Assembly (NCBI GenBank): GCA_015478945.1
Contig: JABUQX010007442.1
Coordinates: 1 to 64,000 of the forward strand
Source: Trachelipus rathkii
Lineage: Eukaryota; Arthropoda; Malacostraca; Isopoda; Trachelipodidae
Direction: 5' to 3'
Length of the DNA: 64,000 bases
Both the position numbers and the translations under genes were made by a program. Of this stretch, positions 27,901 to 38,279 are shown one piece after another; positions within the stretch are counted from its first letter, which is position 1, and each line of letters starts with the position of its first letter. The notes under the pieces were generated by a model. The model was not told the origin of the DNA. It saw only the letters and a list, made by a program, of their open reading frames with translations, and made no database searches.

Positions 27901-29659
27901 TATTATTTTTAAATTTGTGCGTTATACTTTATTTAATCTATTGTTTGTCGTTATATATTATAGACATAGAGCAGAAGTCTCACACTATATATAATGCTCG
28001 GTTAGTATTCTTTAGATTACATATAGTTCAGGTTCTCATTGTGAGTTTCTATGAGTATAATATAGGTATATTAGTATAACATAATAAATAAGCAATTAAA
28101 TATATAATTTAAACAAATAAAGTGTTTGGGAAATTAGTATTTAATATATTATAAGTCTATTTATTATTAATAATAATTACAAATATATAAAAATTATAAT
28201 AAGCTGGCAAGTATAGATCGGAATGATTAAATTTAGTATTCCTAAGATGAGATAACGTCATGAAAAAAACAATCAAGAACACAGACACTGAATAGAATAT
28301 ATATATATATAAGTAAGGCACTATTTAAGAGAAAGAGAGAAAAGAGTAATATATATTGTGAAATTTAGAGTTTAGAAAAATATAATAATTGAAAGTAAGA
28401 CAACTATTTGTTTCTTTTTATAAAGTAAAAGTTTAAAAAAAGTAAGTAATTTACTTTGTCGCATATGAGGTATGAGTAACTCAAAGTTAATATGTAATAA
28501 ATATAGTGAAGATGTAGAATTAAGAATTAAAGAAGTATAGAGATATGATAAGTATACTAAGTAGTAAGATATATATATAATGATATATAGTAAATATTAT
28601 AATAAGTATTTGAGATGATTATGATAAGGTCATTATTAGTATAAATGCATGCGAATAGAATTATAATATTATATATAATACACGCATATCCGCGTCAATT
28701 TGCTCACACTGCGGATGTATATTTAGCGCGTCAGTGAATGAATATTTTGTTATTGAATTTGAGTTTTTGTGTAATAAATTGGACATAGTATATACACAAA
28801 GAAAAATAAACTAAATAAATAAGATGATGTAAAACTAGGGCGATATATATATATATATAAGTAAAACGTATTTATTAATATATAGAGGAATGGGACTTAC
28901 ATCATCAAAACCGTAAATGTATAATATGATGACCTCATGAAGTCATTAATCTCAATCACTAAAGTACCATGAAGTTATCATGGAAAAAACTATTATAGAG
29001 TCATACTAATCACAGAGGGTTAAAATGAGATTATTATAAAGGTGATTAAAATATACCTGTAATAGAAGAATAATCAGATCTGTCACTTAGTCTAAAGCTT
29101 GGCTGCTCTCGTTAGTTGTGTTAATTTACCATCATTAATCGCAATGCCTAAGGAAGATTCATTTTGAGAATTGCCGATCATTTAACTCAAAAATGAAAAT
29201 TAGTATGGCGGTTTTAAAAATAGGAGTATAAGTATATTATTAGATTTACATATTAAATATATCTTTTAGTACCCATTGTCCCTTTCTAATAGTTTCATTG
29301 TTGGAATCACATTAATTAGATTTTTTCATTCTATTTTTGTGATATATTTATGCATATTTCTAGATTTTATATAAAAGAAATAAGTTTTTTTACTTTTATT
29401 TTTTATGTTATTGTTAACACTTATCAGTTATTAACAAGATTGTACTCTTCATATTTATTCATAGTTAGATTATGTTATTATTTGGGGAATTTATTGGTTT
29501 TTTAGTATCATCAAATTGCTAATATTTTCTTATTTTTTTATGTGAACAAGATTTCAAAATAAGTTTACCTTCCACCTATTCATATAGTATTTATGTGGGA
29601 TTTTTTTGCTGAAATTTAGTTTGGTATATATACATATTTTTCAATTTTATCAAATGCTT
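24980..29659. other. AT-rich DNA with scattered TA arrays
   Basis: TA-type arrays lie at about 25436-25570, 26540-26575, 26680-26715 and 27035-27105. Some stretches (27400-28000, 28320-28640) have few C on the + strand. A 60-codon minus frame at 25787-25969 shows no known motif. No gene was recognised. Confidence 0.45.
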
Positions 29660-30699
29660 TCGAGAAACTATGGGGATGTCTCTATACTCAAATAAACCAC
29701 ATGGACCTTCATTTAAAATTGGAAAAACACGAGATACATCACAGATGATACGAACTCACTGGTGCGTAAACTAGAAGCAAATCTATAACAGATGTGAGGG
29801 CTTGAAGCCACATGTAGAAGAGAATTAATAGGTTATTTGCTAGCTCACTACATACATATGTTAAGTGAATGGAAGAAAGCACTAACTAACGCAGTTATTG
29901 AACCTTTTAATATTAGATGGAGCGATAAACTAGATGATTATGATTGGCAAAAATGGTATTAATAGAAAACTATTTACGTCAAAAAATATCACGACCAAGA
30001 TTTAAACTAAATGATGATCCTAATAAAAGTTGTTTGGAAAGAAGTTTAGCACGGAATAATCGCTGATGACAGCTAACGCAATAGAGTAAAACTATAGCAA
30101 AAGGAAAAGTACTGGGTGGGCCAGCGTATCACGAACTAGGTTAGTTACCAAGTATGAAGAGAAGGTAAATGGTAGCAGGCAGGGTAGGATTGAAGATATT
30201 TACAATGAATTTGGTGCAAGAAGATTGGAAATGCAGAACAGACCTCGCACAATCACGTGCAAGGAGGACGCGCAAGGGACAAAGAAAAATCTGAATGTTC
30301 TCGAACCTGAGGAGGATTGGATAGGGTCATTAGCCTCAAGCGTCATTCTCTATAAGGATTTGGAAAGGACTCTACAGATAGCGTAAGTTGCTATAATAAC
30401 AGCTGATATCTATATCAGGGACACGTTTGTCAGGAATCTGTCAGGTATTTGCGATTGAAAATGGTGTCGGAGGAGTGGTTAGGGGAAAGAGAGGTAATGG
30501 TTTAGGTGTGGGTGAGGAGGAGGTATCGAAGATGGCATAATTGTGACGCTGGAAGTCCCAGCTGTCCCCGCATCGAATGGTCGCACGAGACATATTATAA
30601 TTAAGATTCTGGATGTAGTGGCTACAAGGGACCAATCAGGGCCTGGAAAGACTTCGGAGGTAGGTTAATGCGTACCATGAGGGAATAATAGAGCACATC
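29660..30699 (+). other. Unidentified GC-richer island with an open frame
   Basis: This island has normal codon-like composition inside AT-rich DNA. A + frame is open from about 30099 to the TAA at 30384, with no ATG at its start, reading KYEEKVNGSRQGRIEDIYNE, FGARRLEMQNRPRT and EEDWIGSLASSVILYKDLER. The charged composition would fit a retroelement protein fragment, but I recognise no domain. A 64-codon minus frame at 30441-30635 overlaps the same island further on and is probably chance. Confidence 0.4.
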
Positions 30700-33600
30700 A
30701 TGCAGGAAGATAAGTGATATAAGAACATCAATAAAATATAAAAAGGGAGAGGAAATATAAATTAGAAGGGTAGGCAAAGTAAGGGTTTAGTACTGGAGAC
30801 TAGAGATAACCTAAAGTAATATAATATTAAGGTTAGACTTTAATGAACTGACTAGAATTGATAGGGTAAGATGAATATATAATGGTACTTATTATACTAT
30901 ACTTATAATAATGAGGTCAATGCATAATCGATCTAATATAGATGAAGATAACTGGAGATAGAGGATGAAATAGAAATAGGATAGTATAAACATAAATATA
31001 GAAGAGTAATGGATGAGCAAGTAACTACCATAATGAGTAGAGATGAATAAATAGAAGATAAAATAATATTAGAATAATAGAATATGAATAGAGTGAGAGA
31101 TGAAATAAATAAGAGAGAAATGAATAAATTCAAAGTTAGAGTAAAGAACAGAGTAAATAGCATAAGAACCGACAGAAAGCCGAAAGTAAATAGCACAGCG
31201 ATTACGAGAAATAAGACTAAGTCGGACAGATAGTTAAAAAAATCGAACCACTCGCCACGAATTAAAGGAACGAGAGCGTGAACACGCGAACAACAGCAGT
31301 GACGATATGAAAGAAAGAAAAGGTAAAGCTAAGCGTGTCAGAGGTAGTGCTAGACAGCAGAATAAAAAGACTATGAGCTGACATATAGATCTGGAGATAA
31401 TGATAAGGGAGGCTAGGAGATAGGGATAAAGATGCAGTAGGATTGTGAAAAATGAAGGTAAATAAAGATAATAAAGGTGAAGGGTAAGTAGTAATTATAG
31501 GTTAAGTATATAATAGATATGAGATGGGAAATTATTAATTGTATACTCACTGTATATTAATCGTGGACTGGGAGACGAAGAGAGAGGAAAGAATTACGAG
31601 TGACAAAAGAAGAGGATAAAAAGTAGACGTAATTTACAAAGATTATAAAGTTTCTCAGTCACTCCACGAGGGAGCGGAGAGGAGAATGATTATATAGACG
31701 AGAGGGAGAAAAATAAGAAATAGATAGATATATAAGTGAATGATAAGAAAGAGTATAAGGTATATAGAGGATGATATATAAGTATAATAAGAGAGAGTAA
31801 AAAGAGAGTGAGATACGATCTGCAAGATCGAGTGTACATGAGTGAAGAGATGATTATCCAGAGTAGCAGAGATGAGAAGTAATGAAGAGAGAGACTAAAT
31901 AGATGTAGCAAGTACGAATAATAGATTACGTGAATGAATGAAGCAGAAGAAGAAGAAGGAGAGATATATATAGTTGAAGTATATGCTGAATAGATGAGTT
32001 AAGTAGCCTAGATGAGATAGTAAGTAATGTATATCTGAAGAAAGTATAATGAAATATAGCATAAGAGAGAAGAGAGAGTAATATATATATATATATATAT
32101 AAGAGTAATTAATAAGTGAAGATAATGATATAGATGAAGTAGGTAGATAGAAAAAGTAAAGAGAGATCTAAGAAAGAGTAATATATATAGCAATGAAATA
32201 GTAAGAAGAGAGTAAGATGAAGAAAAGATAATATAATTGAAATGAGATAAGTAGAAGAGTAATAAATAGACGATATGTATAAGTGATATAATGAGTGAAG
32301 TAAGTATATAGTAGTGAGAGATGAGATAAGAGAAGAGAAGTTAAATGAGAGAAGTAATTATAATATAAGAAGTATATAATTTAAGAGTAATTAAGATTAA
32401 TTAAGTCATTCCGACCGTATAGTAATATAGTAATATAAAGAAGACAATGGTCCCCAAATATCTTTTACTCTGGTGCACCAACACACACTCAAAATAAAAG
32501 TAAGAGAGATGATATAGAATGAGTAAGGATATGAAAGTAATGATATAAGAGTATATAATAGAGAGAGATAGAGGGAGGCGCTTCAATAGATAAAATAGAT
32601 AAAGACAAGAAGTAGGTATAAGAAGAAGAGTAAGATGGGAGATAGTCGCACCAGATAGATAAAATAAGAGAGTTAGAGATAGAGATAGCAGAGAAGTGAT
32701 ATAATAGAAGTGAAGAGACTATATAGAGTAAGAGGATAGAACGAGAACGTATGAGTAAGATATAGAGTTAATAGTAGTATAAAGTAATAAAGATGAAGTA
32801 AGAGAGAGGATAGATGATATAATCGATGAATAGATAGATAATAACTGAAACTATAAAAACCTTAGAATAAATGTTATAACAGCAACTGACCCCATATTGT
32901 AAACACAAATTAGATTCGCTTTTTAATTCTAGATTTAGTTTTGAAGGTTTAGTTATTTATTGGGTAAAAGAAAATCACTATATTCGAATATGATAGATAT
33001 AGTATGAATATAATTAGATAGGACGTAAGAAATAGTATATATATATGTAAATACACTATATATATTATAAATATATGTAAGAATAAGAGAATACATGAGA
33101 AGAAATAAGTAACGTAAGAGAGAGCGAGATATGAAGTATAGAGAAGATAGATATATGAATAGGAGAATAGTAGAAGGAGGAGAGACGAGTAAGGAGAGAG
33201 AGTACCCTGTTATATAATATTACAAGATATACCTATACTTATATCGATAGTGGATAGTATATAATAATATATATATAAAATAGTACATGTATATTTTTTT
33301 ATATACTTAATTATAATAGAGAGAGTCAGAGAGAGAGTAAGTAGAGAGAGAAATGAGGTAACCCAATGTACCCCCTTTCGTAAGGAGTTAAGTACAGGAA
33401 TACTACAAATCAGTCATCATAATGAATAAAGAGGCATGCAGTAAGAACGAAAAGAAGAGAGAGCGAGCAAAAATGAGATGTAAGCGATAAAAGAAGGATA
33501 TTTTATCTGACAACATTTTGTGTCAATAATAATAGAGTGACTTAATAGATGATAACTCACAATTCTATATATATACTTACTCTTATCTAAGTAGAAGCAT

Positions 33601-34189
33601 TATGAAAACTACTACAAGTACACCTATTATTGAAGATATGATAAGTAAGAAGGAGGATAGCTAAGGAGAGGATAGGAGGTAGAGTAAGATAATAGAAGCA
33701 GAGTGTAAGTGAATAGAATATACTGTATAGAGAGAGGAGAATAAGAGAGAGAGAGATCAACATGTCTCCTTATATATACCTTATCTAGAGTGAAAGTAAG
33801 CAAGGAACTAATAAGCACATTAGATAGAGGTAGAAGTAGGATATGAGATGAATGAGAGATAGTGAAGTGAGAGAGCAGATAGATTATAAGGAAGAGAGAA
33901 GTGAATAAGTAGGAAGTAGAAGAAGAGAGAGAGAGAGAGAATAGAGAATAGAGAGAGAAATAAGAGTAATGAGAATAAGAGTAAGTAAGTAAGAAGAGAT
34001 AAGTATAGCTTAAGAGTCATATAATAATAAATAATAAGATATAAGTAAGTATATAAGTAATAGTAGATATAGAGACTAGAGAGATAAGTGTTCCAATTAA
34101 TCCATTTATAAGCAAGAACATGTGAGGAGAGAAGAGGGTATAACTAAGAGAAAAAAATTCAGAATAACAGGAGAGAAATGCGAAGATAA
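30700..34189 (+). repeat. 3.5-kb purine-rich, cytosine-poor block
   Basis: The + strand is built of degenerate words such as GATAGA, GAGATA, AAGTA and AGAGTAA, with very little C, leading into the GA array at 34190. Minus-strand frames (for example 30933-31196 and 31690-31911) are Leu/Ser/Tyr-rich and compositional. Short normal-composition stretches interrupt it at about 31200-31380, 32400-32490 and 32860-32960. It may be a decayed GATA/GA-type satellite. Confidence 0.65.
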
Positions 34190-34215
34190 GAGGAGAGAGA
34201 GAAACTCGAGAATAA

Positions 34216-34256
<41 letters not shown>

Positions 34257-34655
34257 AAACTAGAGAATAAGAGAGCAGGAGAAGAAAGCGAGAAAAGAGG
34301 AGAGAGAGAGAGGAGAGAGAGAGAGACACGAGAGAGAGAGAGAGCCAGAAGAGAGAGAAGAAGGAGAGAGAGAGGAGAAGAGAGACGAGAGAGAGACGAG
34401 AGAGAGAGTACGAGAGAGTAATGACAACAGAGACTGAAACCGACAGAGAGAGTGCACCAAGAGAGAAGAGAGAGAGGAGAGAGTAGAGAGAGAGAGAGCG
34501 AGCAGAGAGAGAAAGAGAGAGAGAGAAGAGAGAGAGCACGAGAGAGAGAGAGAGAGAGATGAGAGAGGAGTCAGAGAGAGAGAAGAGAGAGGAGAAGAGA
34601 AAACGAAGAAGAGAGAGAGCGAGAGACAGAAAGACGAGAGAGAGAGAGAGGATGA
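34190..34655 (+). repeat. Interrupted (GA)n microsatellite
   Basis: Nearly pure purine on the + strand, GA units broken by single C or A bases. Arg/Glu-rich and Ser/Leu-rich frames on the two strands are products of the repeat. Confidence 0.95.
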
Positions 34656-34985
34656 ACGAATTTTATGGAAAGATGTAACATTTCTATTTTTCAGAATATT
34701 ATTTGTCCATCATATATTTTCACTTTGATTAAGAAAAAACTCTCACATAATTATATAAAAAAGTATTATTGAAAACAACTTAAACAAGTTTATAAATATA
34801 AATAAGCATAAATATAGATATTGAAAAATTTAAATATTACAAATTTACTGAATTTGTTAAAGTGTATGGAAAATTTACTAAAGTGTCCACAATTAAAATA
34901 AACCCTGTTATTATTATTAAGACTATTTCAAAATTTGCCAGCTCAGGTATTCCCCGGAAATCATTTTCATTTTAACCTTTTTCAC

Positions 34986-35694
34986 TTATTTATTGTTTTG
35001 ATGCTTAAGAATGTGTCTTTTTAAGTTTCCTTTGAGATTACACTCATAGCCACACTCAAAACATTTAAATAATTTTATATTTTGATGCGTAAGCATGTTA
35101 TCTTAAGCTTCTTTGCATTTAAATTTAGATTCTTTAAGTTATCTAAATAATTTTATATTTCTGAGATTATGTGTTCAATTAATTCTTTTTAAATTACACT
35201 CGTAGATACATAATATCATTAAAATAGTTTTTATATTCTATGCGTAAAGCCATGTGTGAATTTAACTGTCTTCTGATTACATACTCATAACGGCACCTCA
35301 TCGAATCACTTTAAATAATTTTTATATTTTGATGGCGTAAGCATGTGAGTTTTTAGGTATCCTTTCCGATTACACCCATAGCCACACTCAGGACATTTAA
35401 ATAATTTTATATTGCTGTAGTTTAGCAGATGAGAAGCTTAAGTGTGATTTTAATTGGATTGCCTTTCATAATTACAATGGGCACATTTAAACTTTCTTTT
35501 AATGCAAATCAGAATGACTTTCAACCTCTTCATTACAGCTTATTTAAATTACAAATATTTGCAAGAGATGTTTTCAACAATTATTTTTTGTTAATCTTAT
35601 TTTCACAACACAATTTTTGAGCTTGGGTACAGCTTTGAAAGTCCTTTTCAACTTTGGAACCATTTTCTTCCTTGACCAGCAACGCTAATGGGTC
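34986..35694 (-). pseudogene. C2H2 zinc-finger array, frame-broken (last exon)
   Basis: About six finger units with a period near 84 bp are visible on the minus strand through the repeated linker complement TTTTATATTTTGATGCGTAAG. The last one is intact, FKCFECGYECNLKGNLKRHI followed by LKH (C-x2-C-x12-H-x3-H), ending NNK and TAA at 34986. Another reads FKCPECGYGCNRKGYLKTHM with the final His lost to one extra base, and the first begins FKCAHCNYE. The middle fingers are heavily damaged. Upstream of the fingers lies LALLVKEENGSKVEKDFQS, after an acceptor-like GGTGAACAG at 35694. Fingers of this type belong to DNA-binding proteins. The repeated indels suggest a pseudogene, though consensus error could explain some. 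Confidence 0.7.
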
Positions 35695-35879
35695 TGTTCA
35701 CCAAAATAAAAATAAAATTATTACAATTAAAGAAAATTCGAATAATTTCTTACATTCTTAAATAATAAAAAAATAAAAATATTTAAAGTTGAAAAATTTC
35801 CTCAGTTTTCCAGAGGTGAATCAACATTTCTGAATGTAAACAAAGAACACAACATTCTGTCCAACATTTTGTTCATTAA

Positions 35880-36015
35880 TTTTCGTTCAAGATTACTTAT
35901 TCTTACTTCCTTAACTCTCTAGCGAAGCACGTACACCACACAGCACTACACTAAACAGTCCCAGTTTTCGAACACTGAAAATCGCACGAGAACCCGACCG
36001 GAAACACGATCAACA
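35880..36015 (-). promoter_or_regulatory. Promoter/5' UTR-like sequence for the zinc-finger gene
   Basis: Read on the minus strand, this GC-richer patch contains TTTTCAGTGTTCG with TCAGT (35974-35978), the arthropod initiator. It is followed by about 60 bp of UTR-like sequence and GGAAGTAAGAA, a possible splice donor. It lies about 280 bp upstream of the zinc-finger exon on the same strand. The assignment is inferred from position and motif only. Confidence 0.35.
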
Positions 36016-36087
36016 ATTTCGAGCTTTTCTTATATGAATTCTTACAATGGATTTCTGCCTATTATTCAATTCCATTGCAATTCAACA

Positions 36088-36245
36088 CCTTAATAAAATA
36101 ATAATAATAACAATAATAAAATATAAAATAATATCATAATAATAACAAAATAATAATAATAATATAATAATCAATAAAATAAATAATAAAATAATAAATC
36201 AATAAATAATATAATAATAATAATATAATAATAATAAAATAAAAT
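36088..36245. repeat. Interrupted (AAT)n microsatellite
   Basis: AAT/AATA repeats with frequent interruptions over about 155 bp. Confidence 0.9.
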
Positions 36246-36499
36246 AAGTTTACTTTAAACTTTATTCTCTAAATATTTTTCTGATTTTCATTTATTTCTA
36301 ATTATCTAGAAAATAGTTTGCCATTTAAAAAGAAGAGCAACTGAAAATTCTATGGGAATATTCTGACGTCTCGGGACATTTTCAGAAGTTTCGAAGATAT
36401 TCAGAAGTTATAATACCAAGAATTTACAAAAGTTAAATTACAAATTAGATTTTAGATTTTTAACAACTTTTCCATATAAAAATTATTTAAATGACAATA

Positions 36500-37280
36500 C
36501 GTTGAACTTTATGTTAAAGTTCACTTTCATAAATGTTTTAAGTTATAAACCCTCAGCTATTTTTCAGTTTTTGAGCTTCGCATGAGGAGTGGAGCAAAAT
36601 TTGAATGACTGTGAGATAATCAGTATCGTGTTTGTTACTGTTCCTGAATAAATGTTCATCTATATTTACTAGGTTTAAATCGGGCTGGTATCCTCCTGTC
36701 ATCCCCCTATTAGTCCGTGAACACTACCTCGACGTAACACAGTCAGCTCGAGGACATGCGGAATGTACCCGACATGGTGATTAACTGAAGGGTACCTATA
36801 GAAGAATGCCCAGAAGAAGATTCCCTTGATGTTTGTTGTATCAGTTTAACTGTGATTTATGTTGCTTGTAGATTAATGGGTGTTTAATAATGCCGCAAGC
36901 ATAATCTTACAAGAACCACAAACAAATCAGAGTTAGATTATTACAAAGCATGAAAATTCTCTCCTGCTTGTCTCAACTTTTTAAAATTTCAGTTAATCAC
37001 CTGTCGTGTACCAATTCGCATGTCCGATCTGCTGCTACGTGACGTATTATTGGTTACACGACTACTAACGATTGACAGATACCGGGCATACAGCACCGTT
37101 TACACACCTAGTTAACAAATATATGAACATTTATCACTGAGCATAACAAGAAAAAATCTTGGCACAGTCATTCAAAATTTGCCTCCTATTGCGAAGCTCA
37201 AAAACTGAAAATATAGCTGAGGCTACTACAATAAAACATTTAAAACCAGACATTACTGAAAGTTAAACATATGATAAATA
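36500..37280. mobile_element. Long imperfect palindrome (foldback-type element)
   Basis: Two arms of roughly 280 bp face each other around a centre near 36887. Matching blocks include CAGTTTTTGAGCTTCGC (36566-36582) with its complement at 37190-37206, TTTGAATGACTGTG with its complement at about 37168-37181, AAATGTTCATCTATATTTACTAGG-like blocks, and GGTGATTAACTGAA (36776-36789) with its complement at 36988-37001. Mirror-related pairs keep one centre, so this is a single inverted structure. Similarity fades outside about 36500 and 37280, and the central ~200 bp are not paired. No transposase is seen. Confidence 0.75.
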
Positions 37281-37375
37281 AATTATAATATTACCTTCAC
37301 TGGAATGTTCTATTGTAATTTTAATTTTTATAATTGGTGTATTATAATTCATTGGCAGAATTGGTAGAATCGTAA

Positions 37376-37412
37376 CTCTGAAGATGTGAAGTTTACCGAC
37401 GAAACCGGTCAG
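37376..37412 (+). ncRNA. Hammerhead-ribozyme-like core
   Basis: The string CTGAAGATG (37378) followed 14 bases later by CCGACGAAACCGGTC (37398-37412) resembles the CTGANGA...GAAAC core of hammerhead ribozymes carried by Penelope-like elements and related retroelements. A short helix (GTG with TAC) could close the intervening loop. Only the core is visible, the outer helix was not established, and CTGAAGA departs from CTGATGA. Treat it as a candidate. Confidence 0.3.
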
Positions 37413-37559
37413 AAAACTAATATCATTTAATTCCTCTTATTTTCTATGCAACTTTTTAGACTAGTATTAAGAAAAAAATGAAAACAGAAAAAATATTTTT
37501 ATATATGCAAGTTAATAAGTAAAAACCTATATAAAAACAAAAGCTGACATAGAATTTCT

Positions 37560-38206
37560 AAATAATAATAATAATAATAATAATAATTTCTTGAGTTGAT
37601 GTACAGGGACCACCACAGCACACAGGTCATGCGGCTATACCGTCTCAGCAAACCAACATTAGGAGAAGTCCCTAGCAAAATGACATAAAAATTGCGCTGA
37701 GAGAATTATATCCTATAGAAAGTGTGTTTAAATGAAACAGTAAGGCAAAAATGATGTCTCTTCGAAAGTGAGAGGATTCAGAGAGGATACATGCAAGGCG
37801 ATGCTGGACAAGAACAGTTTGCAAACCAGGGAAGAACGTGCGTCGGAGGACAGATAGGGCATCGCAACCCACAAACACATAAAAAATTGAAAGGCGGCAA
37901 CTCGTGCAGCAAAACGGGCAGGCCCTATTCGCAGTCGAGCCAGGACCACCTCCAAAAGGCGACTTCTCCTCCAAGAAGAGGACCAGTGGCCAATAAGGAG
38001 CTTGACGCCACGATTATCTTCAGACCAACTTTTCCGCCACCAAGAATGGAAATTGGGGAGACACTCAGAAGAGAGAACAGGAATACGTAGGGTAGTGCAT
38101 ACAGAAAGCGGAAGAGAAGGGACAGAAACTGTAGAAGGGACGGGAAGACGAACAAGATACATAAGATAAAATAATAACAACAACAATAATAATAATAATA
38201 ATAAAT

Positions 38207-38240
<34 letters not shown>

Positions 38241-38255
38241 TAATTAACAATAAAC
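37560..38255. repeat. Island between two AAT arrays
   Basis: About 580 bp of balanced composition (about 37600-38175) lies between (AAT)n at 37562-37587 and a longer one at 38187-38238. Frames of 99 (+) and 152 (-) codons overlap within it and match nothing I know. Its setting resembles the island at 62.04 kb, so both may be retroposon copies with simple-repeat tails or insertions into AAT arrays. I could not align the two islands by eye. Confidence 0.4.
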
Positions 38256-38279
38256 AATTATATAATAATATTAATAATA

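Noticed and set aside
34122..34539. Arg/Glu-rich (+) and Ser/Leu-rich (-) frames
   Set aside because: Translations of a GA microsatellite on its two strands.
37728..38186. 152-codon minus-strand and 99-codon plus-strand frames
   Set aside because: They overlap on opposite strands, one runs into an AAT array, and neither has a recognisable motif; kept only as an island.
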